64,000 nt of DNA, from contig NC_087387.1 in NCBI RefSeq assembly GCF_963675165.1, forward strand, positions 2,655,501 to 2,719,500. The letters run 5' to 3'. Numbering within the stretch: the first letter of the stretch is position 1; each line of letters opens with the position of its first letter. The DNA is from Halichondria panicea (taxonomy: Eukaryota; Porifera; Demospongiae; Suberitida; Halichondriidae). Below, piece by piece: positions 49,346-61,093 of the stretch. The notes beneath the pieces were generated by a model, which was given only the letters and a program-made list of their open reading frames with translations, was not told the origin of the DNA and made no database searches. Both the position numbers and the translations under genes were made by a program.

Positions 49346-49825
49346 TAGTTATAGCCATGCCTGTGCATTTGAAAAGGAACTTTTCCTCTTCAGACAATTG
49401 TTCACATTGCTTTGAAAGACATCGGAGTGCTGATGTGTAAGCCTCATAACTAAACGAGACGGATTTCAATGAAAGCACTATTGGAGTGAAAGGGGAATGG
49501 CCGATAATTAAACTGAGTCCGATTAGCCCTGATGAATTGAAGCCAATATCATTACGGCATCCAACTATACATGCACTTTATGAAAGGCAATCGTTTTCCT
49601 TATTAAGAAGATACTGTGAATATCCCATACCTACTTCGACTTAACCACGGACACACAGCTGCATTTAGATTTGCTGGTGCTGTTGTTGCTGTAGCATTTG
49701 AGTATAGATCTGCTTGGACAGCGCGCACATCTGGTCGAGTTGAGATGTTTGAAGTAGTGAATTCTAAAGCTGTAAGCAATGTTGGAATATTGGTCGGATG
49801 TGCAATGACTTACGCATTATTTTAG

Positions 49826-50650
49826 TAAGTGTTTTACTTGATGGATCTTTGCTTGCATATTTTTTTACAGTAACAAACTTTTATTTAGTGGCTAGTGAGT
49901 GCATGCATGTTAATTTCATGCCATAATTATTTATACTTTCTACAGCATTATCAAATTTATTTTATGGCTCATGTATCTACTTTGATAATCAATTAATTAT
50001 ATAAGTATTTAAGTTCAGTTGTGGATTCAATAATTAATATAAATTCGACAGACCCAATAATTATTAGTGACATGGACCGTCTGTGGCATGCACAAAAGCA
50101 GATTGTATAATTATAAAAGTGCTTGATTTGATTTGGAATAAAAATTATTATCATGAATGAAACTATGTAACACAAAACAGACACCTAGGATCAACATGTA
50201 TGGAGAATGAAGTAGATAAGTTGTTTACAAAACAAGTGGCAACATAATTATTACAGAATATTATTTTGGCAAGGTTAGTTTGACCGGTTGATGCATGATC
50301 AATGTGGTGTGCACGAATAGACCGTACATAAGTGCTCAATGTAATTGCAATTGAAAAAATTTGCTTAGTGAATGAAACAACTACATGTAGCTATAATTAT
50401 GAACAATTAAAGACAGCATTATATCCCTAATATGTTATTACCAGTATGCCAAAAGAGAAACAATGTATACACAAAACTCGGTTAAGGACACCCTTATAAG
50501 ACTGAAAACATGGTTGCAGGGATGACAACGAAAATCGACAAAACATACAATGATGAACTAATGCATCAATTTAACATTGAGAGCACCCTGTTTCAGCGTT
50601 TGGTACTTTAACAAATTCCTGTTGTGTGCTGAATCTCAGTGTTGGTGATA
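49826..50650. other. Intergenic, AT-rich, nothing recognised
   Basis: Downstream of the semaphorin stop on the minus strand; may include its 3' UTR. No repeat or exon is identified. Confidence 0.45.
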
Positions 50651-52969
50651 TCACAGGTAAAGTAGTTTTTTAGAGTACTTTGAATGTTTGGAGGCATCTA
50701 TTGATGGTGCTCTTGCTAGTATGTTGGGGTCGTAAGCAGTTCTTTGCCAATTGTTGATCGGCTCTTCTGCTCTTAAATTTGATTTTAGATTGGGGTCTGA
50801 TCTGACTTGTGGTGTAACCGAGCTGTAGCGTGGAGGATCACTTGGCGATTTGTCGAAAGAAAAAGTGCTGACTGTTTTCTTGTACGGAGGTGTGGGAGGG
50901 GGCACATGTACTGGAACAGGGCCAGCCACGTGACTGCCACTGGATTCGTGAATGGAGGGGTAGGTAGCAGAGAATTTGGAATCACATCCAGACGATGATT
51001 TTGACTGACGAACAGCTGTGTACTCACTCATTAGGACGAACATTGTTGTTCTTCATGTATTCATCGGGCTTCGGTATGCTGGCTGAAGAGACGCCACTGG
51101 TCTTACGGCTATCTCGGTTTGTATAGCCTATATAAAAGAGCACAGATATTGAACAATTAGATATATATTATCGTTGTAGACCACGAAAAATGAGTGCGTT
51201 ACATTTAACGATACAGGTAACCATACTCGTTAAACGGTATACTTTTAAACTATACATGTGTGTCAATATAATTTGTGATGGTACTGAAATGCATGCACCA
51301 GACAGAAATAGGGAGGATCGGTGTAATCAAAACACTTACTCTTTCTTTCGTTCCCATGATCCTCTAGATCGTGTCTCCTTCGTCTCTGCCTTCGAGCATT
51401 TTTGGAGTGACGGTGATCGTCGGAAGAAGAAAGCTGTGACGAGCATGCCCACAAATACTCCAATCACAAATCCAACAACAGCCCCCACAATTGTCCAAGT
51501 GTGGTCCTTCAGAGGTGTCGAGTTGGAGGTCTCTATTCCACCAATGCTCAGAGTATCTATGAGAATGGGAGAAAGGGCAGTTATGCTTATGCGTTCCATT
51601 GGGGTCCTTACGTTTGTGACAGAAAGGTAGTAATTATCATTGCATATTCACACAACATACCTGGTGCAGATGTAGAAGCGGATGTGGTAGAAGTGGACTC
51701 TGTAGTAGTGCTCTGTACACACCCAGCAGTGGTAGGCATCTGTGTGGAAGGCTGTGTTGTGACCACCTCCTCACAGGTACTTCGGCAGTATGTTGTGTTC
51801 CCAATAGTGATGTCTTGAATGGAGTCCATGCTAGCACCGAAAACGGACACACAAGTATCAGATGGCGTATCATAAGCACAGAACGGATCCCTAGCAGCCA
51901 CACACGAACAGTAGTCGATATAAGCACTGCAGTTGGCCACGGAGAGGCCATAGACACCGTTGTTAGTGGTGAGGTAGATGTGTCCCTCCTCACTCAGTTG
52001 CATCTCAGAGATGTGGGTGGGTCGGCCTAGCACCTCGGAATGGATCACATGATATTCTTGGCCTTGTGAGAGAGAGGCCTTCAAGACTACTAGCTCATCT
52101 GTATGAGCAAACATATCTGATTGGCAGTACTGTAGATGTGATTTTTATATGAGGCTGTATGATTGTACATGTAGAGTACATGGAGATTCATGTGTGCATG
52201 GCTGAGTATACTAACCTGATGAGTGAGCAGCAACAAATACGATGTCATAAGTCCTGTTGTCGAGAGCTGTGACTTGTGATACCACAATCTTGTCAAACAG
52301 GTACTTCTCACTGGCCAAGAGTGGGCGTGGTCCGTTAGACGAAGTGACCGTCTCTTTTATCAGCTGAATATCACGGGAATCTTCTAAGCTTCGGCTCCCA
52401 GGCTCACACTGTTGCATTAGAGAGTGTGTTGATAAGAGTGGTGTACATACACTACTGTACATAGTGACATGTGCAAGCAGCTTGGCAGTAGGTGCCCAAA
52501 GGAGGCACAATATTCTTTTGGATTGATGACATTCAAGTAATTTTGCTTGACCGATTGGTGAGAATTGCATTTAAATGCATGACTGTGATAGTTAGATAAG
52601 TAGATCTATACTCACGGTGAATGGCTGGTAGTTGCTTTCAGTCACCCATTGTTGAGAAACATGTTTGAGATAGTCTCCGTTGTACACAGTGGCTATGTTG
52701 TTGTTGTCCTCTTGGGTATTAAACGTGAACACACAGACAGCTGACCCTATGGGACCATTCCTGCATAATAGAGTAGGACAGCATTAATAATTATTTATGA
52801 GTAACCAGACTAAACATAGCAGTAAATATTTCACTGAGTCTAAACCTTGCTAAGTTGAACACAGCAAAGAGCTGCTCTTCTGATTCTACAACTCCTTCAG
52901 AGGAGCCACTTGGACCAAAGAATGTGTCTTGAATCTCATTGTAATGGAATGGAATATCACTCGATGTTC
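50651..52969 (-). CDS. Transmembrane semaphorin-like protein, N-terminal part not found; cytoplasmic frame ambiguous
   Basis: Exons 5'->3': 52969-52846, 52760-52616, 52408-52216, 52116-51661, 51556-51340, then a tail region 51127-50651. Phases agree through 51340. The first three encode the end of a Sema beta-propeller (EEQLFAVFNLARNGPIGSAV, CEPGSRSLEDSRD, DIVFVAAHSSDMF, EEGHIYLTTNNGVYGLSV). A PSI domain follows (CSAYIDYCSCVAARDPFCAY), then a Thr/Ser stalk, a transmembrane helix (about 26 residues, TWTIVGAVVG to VTAFFF, 51479-51402) and a cytoplasmic tail. Semaphorins are cell-surface guidance ligands or receptors that bind plexins. Only about 190 residues of a roughly 500-residue Sema domain are visible; another exon may lie at 53125-53225 ([20 protein letters not shown]). 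In the tail, AATGAGTGAGTAC gives a stop in one frame while the next frame stays open with Ser/Pro-rich sequence to 50651. Confidence 0.8.
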
Positions 52970-53225
52970 CTGCTCATAATTATAACTACAATCAGCTAAC
53001 CCTATCACTTTTACTGATCGTTACTACGTGTACTCAATGCACTACACAGTACTCACCTTGCAGACAAATAATTAAACACATATTAGACACATAATTACAC
53101 AGAGAACTAGAGAGAGTTTCACTGGTATTTAGTGTAAAGAGTCACTACAGCAGTCCCATGCAGGTTGTGCTGCAGTCCCACACTTGCTCCACTTACTTGC
53201 CTCTTGTCTGCCTCACCTCGTAACT

Positions 53226-54339
53226 GTAGGAGAGAAAAACACAGGCACTGTCATTCACACAGGAAGAAATTCTGGCTAATGTAAACATAATTATTGTTCA
53301 TGAATAATTATTGTGATAAATAAATTATGTATTGGAAGAGCTCGTGAATGGTGATATAATGATTAGTTCGATCGTCCCCTCAATTACTCAATCGGGTTGT
53401 TTTTCTAGTCTTTTAGAGCTACATGTATATCCGTGTTAATTCCGTATAACCGTATATTAGAAGACAGAAATCCGTATACGGAAAAACCGTATACTTGTGG
53501 ACTCAGCCTATAACTATTATTTAGAACTCGGATAAGAGCCGTTTACACGAACGCAGTTAGGGGATTAAAGGTGTGGTGTATCTCTGACCATCTACCACCC
53601 TTGGGCACTACAGTAACAGGGAGGCTCTGACTGATAATTATTTAATGAGATAATGCAATGGATAGTAATGTATGCTAGCTAAAAGTCCAGATTGATTTTG
53701 TTCACATTCACTTACCACTGGTTCAAACAGTTAGTCGGCTGTACCAGCAGAATCGGGCTCTGCACAGGCTAAGCACCTGCAAGTATTAAACAGCTGGTCG
53801 TTAACCCGCTTAGTCAACCACAACACCACAGCTCAACGGGCCAATAGAAAGGTGACCAATAAACGGATTTGCTGTTTTGCAATTGACCACGGTTAACCAA
53901 GAATCCTAACAACCATGCCAGTGGCAGATCTAGGAATGTTGAGAGGGAGGTTCCAAAACAGTTCATCACTTTTCCTAAGCAATGAGCATGCGCATTAGAG
54001 AGCCCTGCCCACATATCAATTTATGAAATCAGCCTTCATTCAAGCTGAGTTGCTAGCTTGGTAAGTTGATCTCCAGTGTGTTCTTGTGTGAAAGGGGGGT
54101 TCCATGGAACCCATGGAACCCATGGAACCTGTCTGGATCCGCCACTGCATGCATCATGCATCACATACCCTGAAAGGATGTGCCTGCTGACTTGCGCTAA
54201 TCCGACCAGTTGTTTCTGACTAGCTATTGTGCATACATGCATTCAGGCAATCATTCACAATCAGATCGACTCTGCATTCCTACGTACAACACCTGTTCTT
54301 AATTGCATGTTACTCTCATTATTGTAAAAGAGTTTTTTT
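53226..54339. other. Upstream of semaphorin, no exon resolved
   Basis: The missing 5' exons of the semaphorin would be expected here or further up, but no Sema-like frame is found. A short direct triplet of the unit CCATGGAAC lies near 54101-54128. Confidence 0.45.
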
Positions 54340-54435
54340 TCCTGTCCCATAGGGAGCACAGTGACGGGTCCTGTGGTAAAAGAGTGTGCAGACTTGTGGC
54401 CTCAAATTGCCTCTAATGCACCTAGTATTGCTTAA
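54340..54435 (+). pseudogene. Duplicated last exon of RPL23 with its intron acceptor
   Basis: This segment repeats the end of the last RPL23 intron (pyrimidine tract, CCTGTCCCATAG) and the whole last exon to the TAA stop, with a few substitutions (for example GCA to GTA and CGA to CAA codons, Ala to Val and Arg to Gln). Because the acceptor is included, it arose by DNA duplication and not from spliced RNA. Weak similarity continues a little past the stop. No other RPL23 exon is nearby, so it is a non-functional fragment unless captured by another transcript. Confidence 0.9.
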
Positions 54436-54653
54436 GAACTGTTTCTGATTTTGATTTACTTTGTGCATTCAGTCTTTATGGATTCCACCACTAGTAATGG
54501 CATGGAAGGAGTCTTTGTATAAGGAAAATTGTATCTAGAACAAGCTCCTACAAGTAGAACGTGTGTATGTAATCTCTGCAGTTATAATTAGCCTGAGATC
54601 TATATAATATATGTATGAGTGGGTGTGGTCTATCCATTGTGCTTCCTGTATAT

Positions 54654-54780
54654 ACAGTAGACCTCTCGTTAATCTGACCACTCTTGGGACTGCAGCTTGG
54701 CCGGAATAGTCACATTTCAGAAAATAGCCGCGGCTAAAAATCGACCCTAATGTAATGACTAATTTTTGTAATTTTAATTT
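54654..54780. repeat. Partial CAGTAGACTC-family MITE
   Basis: Starts TACAGTAGACCTCTCGTTAA and shares GGCCGGAATAG and ATTTCAGAAAAT with the element at 32113-32452. The right end is not seen. Confidence 0.6.
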
Positions 54781-54899
54781 TAATTAATCCCCCTAAAGTA
54801 CCTGCTATACAGTAGATCCAAATTGTTTATGAGAATGTTTTCATAATCATGTGTTCGATTCTTTGGAATTATACCACTGCGTAGTTTCACATGTGTTCC

Positions 54900-54970
54900 T
54901 AGCCTTGATTCTAGGCCGATTTAGAACGAATTAAGTTGGCGGCCTATAGCGTTTTTTTAGAGACAACAAG
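54900..54970. repeat. Diverged TTAGCCTCG hairpin MITE
   Basis: TAGCCTTGATTCTAGGCCGA to AACAAGGCTA; shares TTAGAACGAATTAAGTTG-like text with 34202-34288 (AATAGAACGAAGTTG). Confidence 0.5.
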
Positions 54971-55224
54971 GCTAATGTGTTCCATCTAATCTATGGTTCC
55001 ATGAGGTAACAGTTAGGCCCTGATAAATTCTTGAAAAATGTAAGGTTATTCCCAAAAAATGTGACATAAAATAAATTATCTATAATTTCTCTATAGAGAA
55101 ATTAAAGAAGTGAGACGTAGCCATAAACCAGCACACAACTGACACTAGGCATAATTAATTAAATTAATTATCATGATTCTCAGTTGCTGATGATTCACAG
55201 TTGCTGACTTGAACTGATCCATAA

Positions 55225-55367
55225 CAGAGGAGGTACAACAGGCGTGGTGCAGCTCAAGCAATTAGCCTTTGATTGAGCAATAATTATCTGCCCACGTCGT
55301 ACGTTTTTGCTGAGAGTAATCAAAGGCTAATTACTTGAGCTGCACCGCGCCTGTCGGACCTCCTCTG
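55225..55367. mobile_element. Mutator-like MITE, third copy, 143 bp
   Basis: CAGAGGAGGTACAACAGG to its inverted copy; GATCCATAA is duplicated exactly on both sides (55216-55224 and 55368-55376). The inner sequence is almost identical to the copy at 7059-7192, suggesting recent activity. Confidence 0.92.
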
Positions 55368-55884
55368 GATCCATAATGTTCACATCCAGCCATTCTTGCC
55401 ATGAGTTATTCAAAACTTAATTAATGTAATGATCTTTACCAAAATTAATATGGACATTGCATGGAGCATAATTTATCAGGGCTTTCAAACTCCTTTGAGC
55501 TACACCACAGGTAAGCAAAAAGTTCTCATGCAGACATTAATTTTGAGTTGAGGCATTCGACTAATATAAAAGTACAAGATGAAGACAAAAGGCAGTGGAG
55601 CAGAGGCTCCCATACACAAGAGAGCCGCCTGGAGCGGGTCCATATAGCTAGGCACAAAAGGAACAAAGAACAACTATACACTAATCAACAGAACTCATAC
55701 AATAGTATATGAACAGCACAAGGTAAAGTTAACCACAGGAAATAGTTAATCTAAGTGCAATCATGACATGACATTGTACAAAAAAATAAGGTGAACACTA
55801 TACAAATGGCACAACTCTCTACCATTTGATGCATGTATAATAATAGCTCTAATTAGAACAACTTGATTACGTGACTCTACAAAC

Positions 55885-58800
55885 TTAATTACTGTCACTA
55901 TACAACAATTCTTGATAGACATTTGAGTGTCCTCCAGCTCTAGCGATATCCAGTAAGCTCATACCGAGAATTCCTCTGGTTCTAGAAGGACTCAGTTTTT
56001 CATATTTGAGTAAAAGATGTCTAGCATTAACTATGTGTCCAAGGGCAACAGCATAGTGAATAGGTTGATTGTGAAATACATCTTCTGCCATTAAGTTGGA
56101 TCCAGCGTCCAGAAGAAATTGTAGGCACCTTTCATTCTTATAAGTCATTGCAGCATAGTGAAGCGGGGTTCTTCGTAATGAGTCTCTACAATTCGGATTG
56201 TACGACTCTTCCTTGAAAAAATAATCAAGGGCACTTACGTATCGCTTTTCAGCAGCCCTGTGTGCAAGCAATTTTTGCGTGCATATTCGTCCTTTTATTT
56301 TTGCAATATCAAGAAACATTTTAATCTTTTCCATATGTAAAGCAATTGCAAACGGCTGATTCTGCAAACAATATTCAACAATGAAATTTACATTATGTAT
56401 GAAACCTTGATAAGCCGCCAAGTAACATGGTATATTACCCTGACCATCCAAACGGAAGAAATGACCATGGTCAAATTGTTTATGTGCTACTAATATCTTG
56501 ATAATGTGCAGATGACCCTCTAAAGCAGCAGTATGAAGTGGCGTGTGGTGATTTATGCCCTGAATGTCCAATACTCCATCAAAGGAATTTAGAAATGTTA
56601 CTAGAGGTTTGTTTCCATTGGCACATGCTAGATGAAGGGGTGTTGTTCCAACGTAATTTTGTAAGAGTGGATCCACAGCATGGTCCAACATAATTGTCTC
56701 AGCAATGTTCGAATGGCCTTCAAATGCTGCTATGTGCAGAACTGTGTTTCCATGAATATCTTGTGAATGCACACTTCGAGGATTCTTGTTGATGAGGTAG
56801 TCAAATACTTCAGTATTATTAGCATGAACAGCACTGAATAGAGGGGTCTTATTAATTTCGTCAGTTATTTGAACAAAATCTTCATCAATCTCATTTAACA
56901 GATATTTGACAATTTTAACATTTTTTTGATAGCACGCTGAGTGCAAAATAGTAAGTCCTGTTTGACTGACCATGTCAACATTTAGAAGCTGTTTCCCTTG
57001 CAGTTTAAGTGCTGAAGCTAACATTACTGTACATTCAAAATTCCCGAGATCGACAGCGAGTTGCAAAGCAGTAAAACCATTAAAGGACTTGCATAATAGA
57101 TCACAGTTAGGTATAGCTGTCAACAATTTAAGTATTTTAGCGTGACCTCCTTGAGCAGCAATATGCAGACCTGTCATACCTTTCACTCGGCTTCTCATAA
57201 ACATATCACAAGTAGGGAGGTCAATGAAATATCTTACTAATTTTTCATTGTCATTAAAACACGCAATATGCAGTGGAGTGAAGCCCAATATATTGTTCGT
57301 ACAAATATTAGGATCTAGTGACAAGCCTGAGAAAAACCACTGAACAATTTCTAAATGGCCCAATTGTGTGGCTAAGTGAAATGGAGTATTTCCAGTAAGA
57401 TCGAAACAATAGGGATTATGTGATTTGTCCAGCACTAGCATTTTAACCGCATCTAAATGCCCACCTTTAACAGCATAATGTAGTGGTGAAAGCCTGTTTT
57501 GATCAACTACTTCAGAAATTGTTCTTCTACGTAGATTTGCAGATAGAAATTCTATAATATTTAAGTGACTACATTCGCAAGCAATGTGAAGAGGTGTTAC
57601 ACAAGCGTCATTACAAATAAACATTTTCATTTGAGACACTGAAGAAAGAAATTTCAGAGTATCAAAATCACCGTTTTGTGCCACAAGATGTAATACATTG
57701 CTCCCATCTTTTCTTGGAATTGCTGGATCACATTTCAGCTCATGAATCAAGTACTTTAATTTAGTGTGACCAAGTTTAAAAGCTTTAAGAATATGCCACA
57801 GTGGAGTTTCCCCATTAAAATCTTGAACATTTGGGTCACACTTCAACTCTTTGACCAAAAAATCACATATTTTCAAGTTTCCACTCTTCATTGCAAAGTG
57901 TAGGGGAGTAGCACCACTCTTGTCACAGCAAAGAGGATTGCAGTTCATAGTTTTAGTTAAAAATTTCACTATTCTCAGATAACCAGCACGAGCAGCTTCA
58001 TGTAATGAAGTAATTTGATCGTCATCGGAGGCTAATACATCAACATTGACATTCACAAAAGCAGATGCAAGAAATTTAAAAACTTCTAGATTACCCATTT
58101 GAGCAGCGATGTGCAGAGCACTTTTCCCTAAAACACCACTAATTGTTGGATCACATTTAAGTTCATTCACAAAACACCAAACAGTGCTCAATACAGAACT
58201 CGGATTGTGAACATAGGACATTAAAGGAGTACTACCAGCATAGTCTAGAATATTTGGGTCACAATTCAGATCCTTTACAAAATATTTTGATAGTTCTACC
58301 CTGCCTCGTGCAATTGCAACATGTAGAGGTGTATGACCATGTTTGTTCACAGTTAAACGGTCCCAGTGCAAATCATTGATCAAAAACTCTATCACGTTGA
58401 TCTGACCAGCAGCAGCTGCCCCATGTAGTAGGGTCACGCCATCACTCGCAGGCTGGGTAGAACATTTGCAACCAAGAATTAGAAATTTTACAATTTCTAA
58501 GTGTCCACGATAGCAAGCAATATGAATAGGGGACAAATTATTTTGGTTAGTAGCAGAAACAAGTGGAGAGTCCTTTCCGAGAATTGATGTAAGAACCTTG
58601 AAAACTTCAAAATTTCCTGCTTGGGCTGCAAAATGCAATATGTTATTCCCATCTCTCAAAATAATCGTTGGATCACATTTCAGTACATTGATGAAGTACT
58701 TCATAACATTTTCATTGTATTTTGAAGAGTAAAAAAGATAGCAAATAATAGGCGTGTATCCTTGCTTGTCCAAAAGATTTGGATCAAACTTCAAATCTTT

Positions 58801-61093
58801 AATGAAAAACTTTGCTACTTCTGTCTGCTCACATGTGATTGCAGAATGTAGAGGCGTAGCACCACTATCGTCAACACAGTAAGGATCACAACGTAATTCA
58901 TATATTAAAAACGTCACTAGGTTGAGATGACCAGCGACGGCAGCTTCATGGAGAGGAGCCACACCGCTGTTATCAGATTGTAAGGAACATTTACAGTCAA
59001 TGGTTAGATATTTAACAACATCTTCATGACCAGAATAGCAGGCAGCTGATAAAGCCGTTTTACCTACATAACCTTTAATATTTAAATCAATTAGTTGTTC
59101 AGAGATGATGTATTTTACAATATCAAGGTGCCCATTCTGAGCAGCAACATGTAACATGTTATTGTCATTATGATCTTTCATTAATAGGTCGCATCTTTTG
59201 GTTTTAACCATCAAATCGACAGCTTTTAGATGCCCATTATGAACTGCTAACATTAAAGGTGGATTCTTATTGATGTTTCGAGAAGAGAGATCACAATCCT
59301 TATTCTCTATGAAAAATTGAATGATTTTTGTATCTCCATTTAAACATGCACAATGAAGTGGGGTAAATCCTATGTAATCCGAAACGTTTGGACTTACATT
59401 CAGCTCATTAACAAAGTACTGGACAACATTCAATTTTCCAGCTGATACTGCAGAATGTAAAGGAGTACCTACCCCTTTCAATCCACTGTAAAGGTCAGCT
59501 TTATATTCAATTAGACAACGAACCACATCACACTGACCCGAACAAGCAGCATAATGAAGTGGTGACATCCCTTGCTGGTCAATTTGAGTAAGATCTGCAC
59601 CATGTTCCTCAATCAAGAATTCAACAATGTGTTTGTGTCCACTGTAGCAAGCAAGGTGAAGAGGAAAGACTACTTCTTTAGGATGATACAAATTATCTGT
59701 CTCTGAAATCAGAAAACGCACAACATTTAAGTGACCAGATGTAATAGCAAAGTTTAGAAGAGATATCTTCTCATGAAAAAGATTGGAACATTCCCAATGG
59801 CATTCAATAGCGAGATATTCTAAAATGTGCAAGTGCCCTCTCTGAACAGCTGTAATAAGTAACTAGGTTTGACGATATCCTGTGTGCTTTTCCGTCCACA
59901 CTTGCCGAAGTACAAGCTGTTCTTCCACAGGTAAATGGCCACGATCCACAGCCTTAAACAGTAACTTTTCACCTAGTCTGTCAGGTGAATTTAGTACACA
60001 ACCAAGTGAGTCTAGATAATATTCCACTACCTTGGTTTTACCAGTTTGAACTGCTAAATGCAATGGAGATACTTGGCTGATGTTTTTTAGTAATGGCTCA
60101 ACATTCATTTTGTTTACAAAGTAGTCTACCACTTCCAAATTTCCTTCCATTGCTGCCATGTGCAATGGTGTTTTTCTTTTCTTTGAAACACACAAAGGGT
60201 CACACTTACAATCTTCGATAAAGAACCTAACAATAGCAATTGAGCCACCTTGAGCAGCTATATGCAAGGATGTACAACCAGCACTATCCTTGATATTGGG
60301 GTTAAGTCGTTTAACATTGGTAACTAGGAATTTAACAATACCTAAGTGTCCTTTCCTGGAGGCAATATGAAGAGCATTTTGCCCAGCATTGCGAGTTTTA
60401 ATGCTTATAGAACAACTGCTCAAACTAGTCAAATACTGAACAACATTAAGATGTCCTTCCTGGGCAGCTATTAGAAGAGCAGTTGCTCCAAATTGACCAG
60501 GAGCATTGGGATCAACTTTGAGATCAGAGACGAGGTGTTCCACAAGTTGACAATTACAGAAACTGCAGCAAAGTGTAGTATTGTTGTTTCCATTTTTGTT
60601 TTATCAAGCAATCTAACGGGCATATAATGTTGTTTAATAGCTTGATCAATTAAATATTTAACAACTTCGATGTTACCATTTCGACAAGCATTGTGAAGTG
60701 GTGTTTTTTTCTGACTGTCGACAGGTAATGGATCAACCATCGCTTCTTCTACGAGAAATTTTACCATTGGAAGATTTCCATTGAGTGCAGCTATGTGAAG
60801 TACAGTTACATTCAGAGGGGAAACTATGGAATTTTGCTTTTCATCTTCAACATACCTCCTTATGTAGTTCAACACATTTAGTTTCCCACCATCAGCTGCT
60901 GCGGTAAGTGCTGTTTTGTCATTGCTATCATGTTGGAGAGGATCACAATGAAGAACTTCTAAGCAATATCTAACTTTGAGTAATTAGCCATTGTAAGCTG
61001 CTGTTACTAAACAATTTGAATTGACCAGTGAGTCAGACTTATAGTCATCGATTAGAGGCTGCTCAGTCTCGCTGGGTTTCCCTGTAGAGTCCT
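55885..61093 (-). pseudogene. Large ankyrin-repeat gene with two in-frame stops and one frameshift
   Basis: Reading from an acceptor-like CTTTCAG at 61094 down to the TAA-type end at 55885, nearly continuous ankyrin repeats of about 33 residues (typical: GVTLLHGAAAAGQINVIEFL, TPLHLACANGNKPLVTFL) cover about 1,700 residues with no other domain recognised. The frame is broken three times: TAA at 60984-60986 (in AAYNG-stop-LLKVRYCLE); loss of one base near 60556, after LHFAAVS, where restoring one G would resume the repeat; and TAG at 59863-59865. The 3' part, 59862-55885, is open for over 1,320 codons. Either a young pseudogene, sequencing errors, or use of only the 3' part from a downstream ATG (59832). 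An intron ending at the acceptor-like TTATTACAG near 59849 could skip the TAG but does not fit the repeat frame well. Ankyrin repeats are protein-binding; partner unknown. Confidence 0.75.

Larger units (their letters stand above)
48600..49825 (+). other. Possible decayed gene relic, family unknown
   Basis: Protein-like snippets occur on the plus strand in changing frames: GLEDMITTVMGTDIIVQKVP (48624 onward), VEHLSHIIESLAKALDVRKQ (near 49026), TIVHIALKDIGVL (near 49396), SPDELKPISLRHPTIHALYE (near 49524) and FAGAVVAVAFEYRSAW (near 49672). They are broken by stops, a 24-bp triplication and a MITE (49112-49345). None is recognised. It may be a dead gene or chance open frames; there is no splice-consistent model. 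Confidence 0.25.

Noticed and set aside
49616-49825. Frame of 69 codons with a hydrophobic middle.
   Set aside because: Could be a membrane segment, but it starts inside another broken frame and has no supporting exons; kept only as part of the relic region.
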